Origin: Glomus cerebriforme | Taxonomy: Eukaryota; Glomeromycota; Glomeromycetes; Glomerales; Glomeraceae | Length of the DNA stretch: 41,289 bases | Assembly: GCA_003550305.1 (NCBI GenBank) | Contig: QKYT01000197.1 | Coordinates: 128,974-170,262, forward strand | Direction of reading: 5' to 3' | In this document: one piece after another, positions 1 through 12,436 of the stretch | Layout of the letters: every line of letters starts with the position of its first letter | Numbering within the stretch: the stretch's first letter is position 1 | Notes under the pieces: generated by a model | What the model saw: the letters and a program-made list of their open reading frames with translations, nothing else | What the model was told of the DNA's origin: nothing | Database searches by the model: none | Made by a program: the position numbers and the translations under genes

Positions 1-3000
1 TTTTTTTTTATTAATATTAATAAAAATTTATTTTTATTATTTATTATGTATTATTATATATTTCTAAATTTATTTGTCAATACCTTTTTTACGATAAGAA
101 AATTTTTTAAGTGAAAAAAAAAAAAATTTTTTATGGTCTGATGATGAGTCCATTGCTAAAAAAGGATTGATATAAATGTACATTTTATACATTTTATGGG
201 GATAAAACGGAGAATGGTTTTGTATCCAATTTTAGAATGATGATAAGATAATTTAACGTGACGCGCGGAGTTCTGAAATATGTTTATGCAAAGGAATTTA
301 ATCATAAAATCTTCTTAAAACCATATAAACTTGTAAATTTCTTTGTTATCGTTAATATTTTATAATAATTTTTATAGTATACTTAAGAAAAGAAAAAAGT
401 TATTAAATAAATAATGATCCGAAATTTTTATAATTAAAAATTTAAACGATCATTATAAATTATACAGTCAATTTTTAAATGGATGCGATCGACAAATAAT
501 CATGAGAACATTTTTTACCAATTTTAAACTCAAAGATAAAAGTATACAAAAATGCAACAAAGTGTTACAGTTAAACCAACTAAAAAAAATACCGTATATA
601 ATACATTCCGTATAAATAAAATAATATATAACGGAGTTTACGGAATCACTATCAATGTTATATCTTTACGGTTTTATTTCCCAATTAAAAAAGAAAAACA
701 AAAAAAAAATGTTACATGATTTGTTATAATTAATCTGCATTATGATTACAATGAAAAAATATTTCAATATGAACAAATTTAGACAGAAAAAAAAGGAAAA
801 AAAAAATTGCAATTTTCAAAAATTAAATGGTATTTTTTTTTTATACGGATTCTTGGAAACGCGAATTAATAAAAATAATAAAAAAAATATTTTTTTTTTC
901 ATTTTTTTCATTCAAAACGTTTGTATTTTTATCATAATTATTTTTTTTTCTTGGAAAATGTTTCATTTTCTTATTAATAAATTAATTCGAAATTTTTTTT
1001 TTCTTGACTGACCGATATTTAATGTCTTTTCCCAATACTCTTTAAAAATTCTATAACTTTTTTCTTTCTTCTCTGAACGCAAAAACATTCATATTATCAA
1101 CATACGATACTCTAAATTTTTCCTCCAAAGTTCAACAATTACGTGCCGCAGCTTATTCTATATTATGTTTTTTTATCCTATTATTTAACCATTTCATTGA
1201 CCTTTTTGAACTTTGCATGTTGTTTTTAACGTATAAAAGGTATGAAATCTATCTTCATATGCTTTATTGCAGTCCGTAATTATATCGCCCCTAAAATCTC
1301 AATCATCAAATCGGATCAGTCCAACAGATGAAGCACCAAATGGTTCCAAGTTATTTTACAATCCCAATTAATTGGACATTCATTTGATTTTATTTTCGTT
1401 TGTAAGTGTTGTGAGATGAATATACATAAAAATTTTGATAATATTTGTAGATATTTTAGATATTTTGACCTAATAGAAAGTTTTTGTATTAAGGTTTCAT
1501 AATCCAAATCATCATAATAATGACTTTCGTGGCTTCATTATTTTTAAATTCTTCGACTATCCTTTTTTTAAGTGGCAAGAAGACTTTTCATTTATCTACT
1601 TCTAGACTAATTTTCGCGCAGCACATTTAAGACGCAGACCATGGTAAATTTCCTTTAAAATTCATGGATTTTCCAGTTATAATATATATATATTTTTTTA
1701 TTTTTGATTTGATCATTCGTCTAATGACGTTATACTAGCAAAAACAAATTATTTTTTTCGTTACTCTTTTTTTTTTTAAAAAAAAAAGATAAAATAGTGT
1801 TTTCGACATTAAAGAAATCTGGTACAAGAAGAAGGTGGACATCAACGTATGAATAGGAGCCTTTATTAAATTTATTATCTGATATTATATATGTTTTTAA
1901 AGTCCTTTCCTATTTTTTTTTATTTATGAGAGAGCAAGTACTGTACGTGTAACTAAAATCGAAGTTTACATAATACATCCACTTAAACCGAAGCGACATA
2001 ATACTATACCCAACGTGTGTGCAATGCCAGGCAGTCCCTCTAATTTTTTGAGTAGAACACCGGCCCCACAAGTCCTTTTCTATTTTGCTTTCATTAAAAA
2101 TATTAATTCAAAATTCGTCATTCACGTGAGAAAGAATCATCAGAGAACATCACATGACCAACGTACGTATATACACTCTTTAAAGTAATTATCTTTTACA
2201 GTTTACTGTGATTAATATATTAAAAGAAAGAAATCCACTACTGCTTCAAAAAAACTCAAAATAACTATTTCTGCTTCTGCACCGTGATGTCATCATCAAT
2301 CTTAACGATCAGTCACTCACCGCGCTCTGTTCCTCCAAATTTATGGCTCATATGAGCCTCTCAAATTTCTTACACGACACGTCATATAAGAAGTAAAATC
2401 AAAAAAGTTTCTAACATGGAATCATTTATTTCTTCTTTAGACATAGATATTACTTTTCTTTTTTCTTCTCTTTATAACTTGGATAGATTTTTATTTTTTA
2501 TTCCTAACCGTGCCTATCTTTCATTTTTCTCTTTATAGGCGTAGGCAGTTCACAGATCTTCTCTTAGAGTTAGATATGGGGGCTCAGCTAAAGTCTTAAT
2601 CTAGTATACATTTACGATTTTTTTTATATATTGTATTTACCCTAGAATCATTTGCAGCGGATCTTCGTCTGAAATAAAAAAAAAAAAAAAATAAATTACT
2701 ATGATTAGTATAAAATAAATATAATGTAGGGTGCAACACAAAAAAAAATTATAGGTTACAAACATATAACCCGAAATCTTTGTTTGGTTCATTTATACAA
2801 ACAATATAATTAATATTTTTTTCATGCATACGTCAACTTTTAATAATATGATGTTGGTTTTTTATTTTGGTGCTAAAAAAATTTATATGAATAAGAGTAT
2901 ATAGAATATTAGTATAGTATGATTTTTTAGATTAGTATGTAGGTTGCAGTTTTACTTTGTATGTATGATTCTTAGATACTATAATATATACATACATAAA

Positions 3001-3240
3001 TCAAATCACAACAATATATATAAATGTGAAAAATCAAATTATGTATTACTAATTCATTCTCTTAACTGTTACTTCAAAAAATAAAATTGTATCTAAAATT
3101 TTTTTATTGTAATAAATTTCGCGTTTAATTTAAAATAGAAAGTAATTCTATCAAATGTTGAAGAAATTATTGATCCTTATTCAATTGTAAACAAATAAAT
3201 TATTATAATAATTGATATGAAACCCTATATATTTAACAAT
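1..3240. other. AT-rich non-coding stretch
   Basis: I see no supportable gene here. The open frame at 742-1011 (+) is made of Lys/Asn/Phe/Ile runs from A and T homopolymers and is not credible. The minus-strand frame at 1316-1507 matches nothing I recognise. Nested inverted repeats lie around 590-690, where short arms containing accgta and attccgta are mirrored by tacggaat and tacggt. One TACTGTA 7-mer lies at 1939-1945. Confidence 0.6.
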
Positions 3241-3261
3241 GAATTTTAATTATAATTTGTA

Positions 3262-3660
3262 GGATAAAAATGACAATGATAGCGACTTGGATGAAGAAGA
3301 TGAAGAGAAGGAAGAAATTATCGCAATATTCTCGTAAAAAACAATTGTTAAAGAACTTATTTATTCTACCATTCCAATTGAATATCCGAAAACTTCAGAA
3401 TCTGATATTGCATTAGTATTCAATGTTACTCCAAAAGACTGTTGGGAAAATGTAATTAACTGCTTAATTAATTAATTTTTTTTTTTTTTTTTTTACCACA
3501 AACCTTTTTTTTTTTATTAATTTTTATATCAAATACTTTTTCTTTTAGATTCAATATTCAAGTTCAATCAAAAACTGCCCATTCTTTGTAAAAAAAAAAA
3601 AACATTGTGAATATGTTGATGCTGAGGCTGAATCTTTAGAATTAGCTAATTTAGAAAAGT
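3262..3660 (+). pseudogene. relic of a two-exon repeat-family protein
   Basis: An acidic segment (DSDLDEEDEEKEE) is followed by a stretch ending in KDCWEN. A plausible GT-AG intron at 3452-3548 joins this to IQYSSSIKNCPFF and, after a frame slip in a run of A, to HCEYVDAEAESLELANLEK. I recall the DCWE-N-IQYS and NCPFF motifs from short, highly repeated hypothetical proteins in Rhizophagus; that is memory, not a search. The frame is broken by a TAA soon after the acidic segment (near 3329) and by the A-run slip, and the usual cysteine pairs are mostly missing. Function unknown. It stands alone, with no neighbouring gene within 1.5 kb. Confidence 0.45.
3452..3548 (+). other. probable spliceosomal intron in the relic
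   Basis: It has a GTAATT donor, a T-rich tract and a TTTTAG acceptor. Removing 97 bases joins WEN to IQYS in frame. It marks the relic as genomic rather than a processed copy. Confidence 0.45.
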
Positions 3661-3662
3661 AA

Positions 3663-5376
3663 AAAGAAGTATTCAATTAATTGATGGAATTTTTAGCTTA
3701 TATGTCCCATTTATTAATTTGTAGAATTACTTTAGCAATTTTCATTTTTTATTATATTCAGTAATTTGCATACCATTTTGTTAGACTTAGTGCTATAACT
3801 GGAGTAATTAAATCTATTAAATGATTTAAACATTTATTTATAATATTAATAATACTTTTTGTTTTGCTTAAAATTATGAAGAAAATTAAAATTTAAAAAT
3901 GAATGTACAAATCATCTTTAAGTTTAATAAAATCAATTACTTTATGAATTATTTTTAAAAGATATTGAATTACTAAATAAATCAATTTATTGTATTCCCA
4001 ATTTACTTATTTTATAACTCTTTTTTTTTTACATTGAAATAAGGGAGAAACTTCTATTTCAATTTCTAACTTGTATATATTTCCATCGAATTGTGTGAAA
4101 CGGATCATATTTATTATATATAATATAGTGAATTTAGTATGTATGTATGATTTTTTTTCGTTACGTACATACGATTGTATATATATATATATTAGATATT
4201 AAAGTACGTAAGTATAATTTTAAGGAAACAAAAAGTGAAGTATACGTACAATTTTAGGAAATCATACTATACTGAAATTCGATACACCCAAATAAATTAT
4301 TAAAAAGAATTTAAGTGATTTTTTCGATTCAAACTTTTAAAATAAGCTTGCAAATTATTCAAAGAAAAGACTTAATAAAATATTAAATAAAAATCAAATG
4401 TTTTACCAAACGAATGTTTGAAATTATGTACTTGTACCTAATTTAAGTAATAAGAAATATCAAATATCGAAATCGTAGACTTAAAATAATTTTTTTTTAA
4501 AAAAAAATGAGCACTTACATCTCTTTATAATGGCAGCAGTGCGATAAAAAGTCATAACTGCTACGTCTAAAACCTCGCAAACAATAAAAGGTATTATAAT
4601 AAAAAAACCGTCGTAGAAAAATAAATGACCACCTAAATATTGGAAATATTTACCAGTTATTAATTTATGTTCATATATTTCATGATGGGTTCTTTGCTAG
4701 AGAAACGCCATCATACGAAATTATCTGTGAAAAAAATAAAAACCATTTATTTCGAAGGATATTAACGTAAGATCCGATAAAGGTCATGTAAAGAAATTAA
4801 GCCACCTTTAATGTCTAAATAATAAGTATTTAGACGTGGGAGAAATGGCGAGTTGGGGAGTTGGAAGGAAAATTGAAATTGAAAGGTTGGAAGGATGGAT
4901 GGAAACAATGATATTAACTATCCTTTAATTCCAAGACTAAAAAACTCCGTCAAGATTTTGGCGGTTAAGATATAAGTAGGTTTCATTCAAAATAAAATTA
5001 TGAAAGGGTTTTATAAGCTAAGCAAGATTTAATTAGGTCAAAATTCTAATGAAACTTTGAAAAACTTAATTATCCAATGCAACTTAATTTATTAGTTGAA
5101 AAAAAATCTATATGCGGTAGTTGACATTTTTAAATTCTTTAAATTTAATATTAAAAAAATTGAAAATTTATTTAATTAAATAAATATAAATTGAAACACG
5201 CAAAACATTTGAAGAAAAAATAGATCGTTCTAATTAATTTTATTAAATTTAAAGCTAGATTTGTTCACGTAGAAACCATAATAATAAATAAATAAAAAAA
5301 GAAATTGAATAAAAAATAAAATGATTTTATAGAAAAGTTATCTAATCTAGAAGAATGTTCTTTCCAAAATTAAATT
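3663..5376. other. AT-rich non-coding stretch
   Basis: No gene is visible on either strand. It holds short TA-repeat tracts near 4170-4190 and a purine-rich patch (ggagttggaagg-like) near 4850-4900. Confidence 0.55.
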
Positions 5377-5960
5377 TTAATAATATTTTTTTGACTTTTT
5401 GTTAACAGTGGTAAAGACTCCAGATTTACTCACAATTTCACTATCATATCCCTTAAAAAAGGTTGCAATAATGAAATATTTAGCATTATCATTGGCCCAT
5501 ACTTTATCGATCAAGAATATAATGCGTTGAGGAAGTTCGTACAACTAAATAAATTTTATAAAATTAATTATTAACTAAAGAGAGAATTTTTTAAAAAAAT
5601 AACGAAAAATTCTAATGACTTACGTTTACTTGTTCAATGATAGTATCAACAACTTTATTCTGTTTTACACTAAAAACTTCGAAACTGACCTTGATATCTT
5701 TATCTAAATATCAAAATAAAAAAGAATCAGAAATATTATTAATAATTAAAAAATAATCAAACTTAACACATACCATAATCATAACAATCTTTGAAAATTT
5801 CAAATTCTACAGGTTGAGTACTATTAATAAAGTAAATGTCGCCATCCATAGGTTCATGGAATTTTAAAATATCTTTGCAATGTTTATAATTGTTTGGAAC
5901 AGAAAATGCAATTGAAGCTAAAAGGGCGACAATCAAGAAAATGATAGCAGATAATTTCAT
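5377..5960 (-). CDS. secreted small protein, Kre9/KNH-like, three exons
   Basis: This is the only gene in the window that reads through intact. Exons on the minus strand are 5960-5774, 5703-5624 and 5544-5377. The introns (5773-5704, 70 bp; 5623-5545, 79 bp) have textbook donors GTATGT and GTAAGT and TTTAG acceptors. The joined frame has 145 codons including TAA. I chose the ATG at 5960 because MKLSAIIFLIVALLASIAFS is a clean signal peptide; a longer upstream frame would bury it. The mature part has Cys near residues 28 and 59, a possible N-glycosylation site NST, and a beta-rich pattern with a conserved-looking Trp followed by KYFIIATFF and SGVFTTV. That pattern resembles the Ser/Thr-rich, GPI-associated Kre9/KNH fold of fungal cell-surface proteins. 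No C-terminal GPI signal is visible (the end is Lys/Tyr-rich), so a freely secreted wall or effector-like protein is more likely. Gene structure is firm; family assignment is moderate. Confidence 0.78.
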
Positions 5961-8035
5961 TTTTAATTGAGTTCTTAAAGAGTAAAAGAGATAGTTTGAA
6001 AATAGTGTAGAAAAGATCTTTGTAGATGTGAAGAACTTGGAAATTTGACATGAAATTTTCGTGGTGTTTAAATACTTTTTCATTTCATATGAATTTTCTA
6101 ATGATCTATTTTTACATAATTGATTCAGAAATAGTTATTTAATTAGAAAACTGGACAATAACATTTTATTTCTATGAAAAGCTTTTTTATTGAATACAAA
6201 TTACATTTTTCGTTAATATATTTTTTTTAATAGGAATTATCACTAATACGCTTTGACCACTTTTTTATTATCGAAATTTTCTATTTACGATCTTCATTCA
6301 AAATCTATCACTTCAATGATATCATAATTAATAATATAATTCCAGAAAGTTAACATTATTCGATTTAAAAATAATTTTTTCGTATGAAATAAATTACAGT
6401 ACAATCTGTATTTGCGTAATGATTGTCCCAAAAATAGGCATCACATGACATTGATAAGCATTGATGTTCTGTATATTATTTACTATGTTTATCTGCTATA
6501 CACCGATAGATTTTATTCAACATATATCATATTCATTGGTGTAAACGTCATATACAACGAGATACTGTAAATCTGTTATTCCAATAGAGAGGCTCTCAAG
6601 ACATTAGCGAATAATCTAGTTATTCTTAGATATCTCTGGAATTTTAGTTGATCGAAACTTCACGAAAAAAAATATTAAATATGTAAAAAAAATCGAAAAA
6701 AAATATATATTCAGCAATACAATCAAAAATCAATGATCAGAAAATTTTTGAAATTATGTTTGACATCGATTTCAATAAAATAATGAATGTATTTTCCGAT
6801 TTACAACGACAAATATTCTATCGACCATGATCGTTCCCATAATCACTACATGCAATCTGCACGATAGCATGCGCAATATTCTAGTACACACATCCACACC
6901 AACTGAGTACAAGCATATACAAATTAAAACCCATACTGGGCGAAGTCGATTTTGCCATTTGCTTACGTAATCTAGATGATTAATTACTTGTGATGTGGCC
7001 TCGCTCCGTACCGTATAGCATTTACAAAGTACAGTACTTGATTTAGAAATTGTTCATCAATATTTAATATTTTAATTTGGTTTAATCAAGGATCTTCAAT
7101 ATTAATGGAGCGAATACTATAGGCAAATTATTGTGCCCAACTTGGGAATTTGCCCCATGTTGACAACCATTTTTATAATGCCTTAAGATATACCCAACGA
7201 TACTTCCTTGGGGCATATTATGTCTTGAGGCACAACATTCAGGTATAAAGTTTCCGTTAAATGTAAATAAGTTCCCCAGCATGAAAGTCAATGATTAAAT
7301 TTAATTTTTTATACAGATTATGACTTGTATAATTTTCCTAAGGTTTGATGCTTAACGGTAAAAATAGTTTGCATGACGAAAAAAGGAGCTCCTTGTAAAA
7401 AATTTATTTGAATATTTTCTTTTGTGGTTATAAATTACGTGATTACGAATCATTTATTATAGCGCTGAGTATATTTTTTTCCCCGGCTTCTTTGGTTATA
7501 TATGAATTATTAAGATATTGAACAAACCGATAGAAAAAGAGGAACTAACGTCTGTTTTGAAAGTTGTAACTATTGATCATTCTATTCTTTTCTCTTCACA
7601 ATTTATTAATAGGAAAATTATTAAGCGGTATTTCAAGCATCTTGATGCTTTCTTTTTCTTTCTCATCCAATATTTAATTAATATTTTAAGTTTATAATTT
7701 TTTATCTTCTATTTTATTTATTTTATTATACCTTTTACACTTAACATAATGTATCTTTCTTACAAATGCATTATCTTTATTGCTTATAAAGCAATTCGTA
7801 GAAATATTAATTAGTCCAATCAAATAATAATAATAACATACTGTATTCACATTTATTAAATAAAAATAGTTTGGCCGAGGAAGTTTCTGTCGTTCATTTT
7901 TATAAGATTACTTCATATCATCATTGACTATAACGTTATTACATATATATATAATCCAAGAAATCTTATGTTAAAAAGACTCTTTCTAAAGGTAAAGAAA
8001 CGAGATTGTGCTAAGAAGTTATGAAATTATTCACT
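5961..8035. other. non-coding stretch with several TAC(A/T)GTA 7-mers
   Basis: No convincing gene. The 69-codon minus frame at 7082-7291 lies in a less AT-rich patch but resembles nothing I know. TACAGTA or TACTGTA occurs at 6395-6401, 6563-6569, 7030-7036 and 7839-7845. Confidence 0.5.
6067..6074 (-). promoter_or_regulatory. TATA-like element of the secreted-protein gene
   Basis: TATTTAAA on the minus strand lies about 110 bp upstream of the ATG at 5960. In DNA this AT-rich such a match is weak evidence. Confidence 0.2.
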
Positions 8036-8606
8036 TTAGAATTTAAAATCAGAACCAGATTGGAAATTTTTAAAAGATAAACATAAACTAGAATATGTAC
8101 GTACTGTAACTTTAGAAAATGCTAATAAGAGAGCATTTACAATAATAGAGGATTGTGAATGACCGAAATTGTTGATGGATGTAAAAAAAGCACCATCGAA
8201 ATTGATTTGGAGGCAGATAAAATGATTTGCTTTTAACTGCGGGTATCGCTGTATCGTTTGGAAATTCTAAAATTGAAAAGTCCAATCTTGGAACCAACTC
8301 AATTTGTACTATTAGTGAATACCGTAAAGTATCTTTAAAATTCAGATCCAGAATTTATCAAAGAATTAAAGATGTCATATAATCTAAAGATCCTAGAAAC
8401 TTTTTAAAAAAGAGGAATTTGATCAATTTATTTCAACAGAAGTTATTTTAGGCGGAAGAGCTTATTTTAAGAGGTCAAATATTTCAAAAGAGTGTTCTGG
8501 GTTGAATCTTTAAGAGATTTTAGGAATTGGAGTTGTATAGAATTTAAAGATTTAGTTAGTATCTTTCAACTTTACCTGAAGATTTACGTAAAAAAATCTT
8601 ATTGAT

Positions 8607-8842
8607 GTTGTAGCCCAAACTCTACCATTTCCCAAATCAAACTTGGGAAACCCTTACTGTATATCCGAAACTTGACCATGCCCCAAACTAACCCAGTCTT
8701 AAATTGTGATTTAAGATGTTAAACATTTAAAATTTACTAGCTTGGTTTGGGATATGGTTAAATTTCGGACATAGGATTGTCCCAAGTTTGATTTGAGATA
8801 TCCCAAGTCGGATTTGGGACATGGTTACGTTTGGGCTACAAC
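8607..8842. mobile_element. foldback (MITE-like) element inserted in copy 1
   Basis: The paralogous position in copy 2 (about 18,467) lacks this block, so it is an insertion. Its ends are near-perfect inverted repeats, gttgtagcccaaac at 8607 and gtttgggctacaac ending at 8842. The arms keep matching inwards for about 100 bp with scattered mismatches, so the whole element could fold into one hairpin. The flanking attgat at 8601-8606 and 8843-8848 is a candidate 6-bp target-site duplication; because the repeat can be extended by two bases, a shorter duplication is also possible. No coding capacity. Class uncertain. Confidence 0.85.
8655..8661. other. candidate Tc1-type excision scar (TACTGTA) in one foldback arm
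   Basis: The left arm of the foldback element is five bases longer than the mirrored right arm at this point. The extra bases create a TACTGTA. Confidence 0.4.
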
Positions 8843-9640
8843 ATTGATAATTGGAAAAAAAATTCTTTATTCAAATACTGAATATTGTATTTATAATTTA
8901 TTTGAGCATATAGTACAAATCCAAAATTATTTAAGGTGAATATATTTTAAAACTTCTTTGAAATAAAGTAGCATTTTTGTAACAGTTATTGATAAAAAAG
9001 AAAAGATATTTTTAACTGTCAAATCCAAATATTGTAATTCATTGTATTCGAAAAAAAATTAGAAAGAGTAAATGTAAATTGAAAGTTAGATGGGTGATTA
9101 TTGGTTATGATATAAATTTTAATTTTAATAATTCAGATTTTAATGTTTTATATTTCAAACCGTCAAATCATAATTAAAATATTAGATTTGAAATATGATT
9201 CATCATTTTACTGTTTGATAAAGAAAATAGAATTGGAACTCTTATTGCTTGAGAAAGACATAATATAATTATTTCAAATTATTCTAATTCTGATAATTGT
9301 GGAATATTATCCTTTAAACATATGTAGTAATATGATAAGCAAATTGTTTTAATTTTTATCAAATCTATTTCTTTAAAATCAGTACCAAAATTTATTAGCT
9401 TATATTCCACGGGAGAACATAAATATGGTCCAAATTTTCTGAAATAAAAATTAAAATCAAACATATTTGTATTAGTCGTAATCAAGATGATTGTAATTTT
9501 GTAATTGTAAGGTAATTATATATCAAAATTTGAAATTTTGGCTAGTTAAAATTAAATATTTAATTTTATCTCTTTATCTCTTATTTTAGAATCTTGAAAA
9601 TACAGAGCTGCTGTTCGACCATATCCAATTAAGTTTGCTT

Positions 9641-11360
9641 TGTTCTTTTAACTGATTCGGGAAATTGTTACATTAAAGTTTTTTTGTACTTTAGATTGAA
9701 AATAGCGAAGTTGTAGTAATGAATCTTCTTTTATCTGAAATCTTACATATTCATCTGATATTTGCTACTCTCGATATAGGCGAAGTTGCTATTTTGTGTT
9801 TCTTTATAGTGTTATAACGATTAATAAATTCAGAATTTCATTTTGAAATTTAGAAACTCTATGCTCGTCATATAGTGCACCGTGCAAAAAGTCATCTTTT
9901 TAAGATATCAATTATTAAAATAACATATTTGGGAATTTAATTAAGTTTCTAGGAGGCAATATGATTAATCGAATGTATTGCATATAAAAAAAAATTTCAG
10001 TCGTCTATGGGATTATAGGTCATGATTTATTGTGGAACATGTAAACGTGTACTGTATTGTACTTTCGGGATAAATATAGTGAAATATCTACACTTTTCAC
10101 GTTGCATTGTATATTGTATAATTTAGAAAGTCGAGATTATTAAGAGGAAATTCAGGAAAGACATAAGAGGTGTTGCGTCAAGTAGATTCACTTTCTATCA
10201 GTTCTATATGTTTCAAAATTAACTTATTCGGTTAAATTTTTCATTATATAACATCCTCGATTAGTATATGTAATCTGGTAATGTTTAAATGGTTCACAAA
10301 TTACTGTATTACGAGCGTCATAAATACAGTAGTCAATATCTTATATTGCGTTTTTGCGTTGCGTCAGTTTAAAGTGCACAGTTTTGGAAAATCAACTCAA
10401 TTAAAATTAGCTTGTAGCCATTTTAGTCTGCTATTAGAAAAACTTGGATACGATACCAAACTAAATGTGCAGCGAAACGATCAAAGTCAATATTTGCACA
10501 TACTGAATTTCTTATTACGATTTGGAGTCTTAAACAATAGCGTCGACAAAATTCAAACACTTTATAGTTTTTAAATTACTTTCGATTTATTTTTAATTTA
10601 TAGATAAATATACTAATCGAAATTTAATTTCCTTAATTAAATACATTAAATATAATCTTTTGACATTTAAAGATTAAGTTAGATTTAATGAAATTATCTA
10701 ATTCAAACTTTCAAATGTTATCCGCCAATCTTTGTTTTTTATAATTTTTGTTCTTTTCTTTAAATCAATGTTATCTTCCCCAGCTGCTCAACACCGATTA
10801 CAGTTATTCACATTCTTAATGCTCTCTTATTAGCTTTACTTAACAGCTAAAGCTACTACTGTACATCCATATTATAGTATTTAGAAACCTCCGATTGAGC
10901 TCTGTTACTGATTTAGATATAAAAAGTCTATCCCTATAACTTTTTTAAAAATCATCTTCTCTCACTATTTCAGTCAATATACTTTTGGTACTATGATTCA
11001 ATGATAATGTATTGTTCATTTACTATTTTGTTTGAGTTTTTCACGAATCTTCGATAATTTAAGATTTTTAATTACAAGTTTTGATGGTGGGTCGTTCAGC
11101 CATCTCATTCACGTTACGAATGTTTTTTGTCAATGATGATATTTTCATTGATATTATTGTTGTATTTTTTTGAAGGTGACACCCTTAAGTTCTGAACCAA
11201 TCAATGGATGCTGTTGGAAAAACTGAAGAAGGTGTGATGATATTATTAAATATGGAAAAATGACAGTTGGAGAAAATACTACTGTAAGAAGATGCTACTG
11301 TAGATGTTACTGCTGGCAATGTCTTAGAAGGTACAACTGATAATACTGGATGTTGAAGTT
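9641..11360. other. non-coding part of duplication copy 1
   Basis: No gene. The 97-codon frame at 10,281-10,574 has no counterpart in copy 2 and looks like chance. Copy-specific stretches occur near 10,030-10,090 and 10,210-10,345. TAC(A/T)GTA 7-mers lie at 10,050, 10,302, 10,325, 10,857, 11,280 and 11,296. Those at 10,857 and 11,280 are shared with copy 2, so they predate the duplication. Confidence 0.5.
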
Positions 11361-11364
11361 AATC

Positions 11365-12060
11365 TTGATTTATTTGAATAATAAATCAACTTCTGCTGAA
11401 AGTGCCGTTGATGATGATACGTATCATCTAATTGATGGACTTTCAGCCAAGCCGTTGATGATATTGGAGTACTATTAATTATCTGTTATGTTGGAGAAAC
11501 TGGCGTTGGAGAATTGCTGCTACTGGTGGCGGTATGATGGAGAAAGAAATTCATGCTGCGAAAAAGTTTTCCGACAATTTCTTTTTAAATCTTCAGTTGA
11601 GAGTGCCTTTGATGATGACGGAGAAAGTGCCCACCCTGGTTGCTGCTACTGATGATGTACCACTGATGATATCAGCCAAACCGCCTATTAATTGAAGAAA
11701 GTGCTACGGAAAAATAAGTGATTATTAACTAATGTTAAAAATAGTAACCGAATTATAAGATGATGTAAGTGTTGAAGTGTTACTCTGAAGAAAGTGCAGC
11801 CGATTATGTTGGAAAGTATTACTAACGATGTTGGAGAAAATGTTTGCTACCAGCACTATCGGAGAAAAGGGGCTGGTACTGGAGGTAATACTATTCCCTG
11901 TGTGACACTCTTGTTGTGCTGCTCCCGGTATCGGAGAGCGTACTTCTGTTGTTGGTTGTTAAAGGGAAGGTTTGAAGCTGATGTTGAAGGTGATGTTGAA
12001 TGATGTTGATATAAGGTCAAATATTTAAGGTTTGCTGTTATTGAAGAAATTGGATGATAA
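11365..12060 (+). repeat. decayed tandem repeat block coding ESAADD-type peptides, copy 1
   Basis: Pieces read on the plus strand in changing frames as STSAESAVDDDTYH (about 11,391), SSVESAFDDDGESA (about 11,593) and SEESAADYVGKYY (about 11,790). They recur at roughly 200-bp spacing, and the cores gttggagaaa, gatgatg and gaaagtgc recur throughout. The block is less AT-rich than its surroundings. It looks like the remains of an acidic Ser/Ala/Asp repeat protein or a tandem satellite derived from one. No intact frame. The same block is at 21,360-22,200. Confidence 0.5.
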
Positions 12061-12436
12061 ATGCTGTTGATGCTGATGATGCTATGATAGATTTATTAAT
12101 TGTTTGTAATTTTTTTTTTTTTTTTAAAGTAGAAGGAATCTAAATGGGTCGCAATTTGAACAATCACATCTAAAATACGATTTTTCTAAAGTCATTTAGC
12201 ATTCTCGTTCACATAACTTGTTAAGAATGGATAAATTTATTTACTGATATGTTATCCGCCTCATTTTAGAGCTTATCTACTTGGCATTGGAAAATTCATA
12301 AATGTTTTGTCATCAGTCGTTAAAATAGATATACATAGTGTCATTTTTTAATCTCTTCAGCATCTCTTGCCCCTTTTCCTTGTCCAATTGACCTTTGACT
12401 TCCATTAAAAACCCTATTTTATTATCAATTATATTT

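Larger units (their letters stand above)
8036..9640 (+). pseudogene. MACPF-like gene, dead copy 1
   Basis: Translation in shifting frames gives recognisable pieces of the open copy at 17.7-19.4 kb: SEPDWKFLKDK, ENANKRAFTI, EDCE, the SLRDFRNWSCIEFKD segment and the C-terminal part. It has an in-frame TGA straight after EDCE (about 8158), many small indels, loss of the segment after the MACPF signature, and a 236-bp foldback element in the middle. The 3' intron is still visible, with donor GTAATTAT at 9512 and acceptor TTTTAG ending at 9589, so the copy arose as genomic DNA. Non-functional. Confidence 0.8.

Noticed and set aside
133..165. ctgatgatgagtcc resembling a hammerhead ribozyme core
   Set aside because: The required GAAA after stem II is absent (ggattga follows), and no convincing stem I/III pairing was found.
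742..1011. 89-codon frame
   Set aside because: Low-complexity Lys/Asn/Phe/Ile translation of homopolymer tracts.
8102..8108. TACTGTA in copy 1 as an excision scar
   Set aside because: Copy 2 has tattgca of the same length here, so the 7-mer arose by substitution, not by a 5-base gain.
11794..12003. Short plus-strand frame rich in Cys and Arg
   Set aside because: An out-of-frame reading of the decayed repeat block; the partner block at 21.9-22.1 kb does not keep it.
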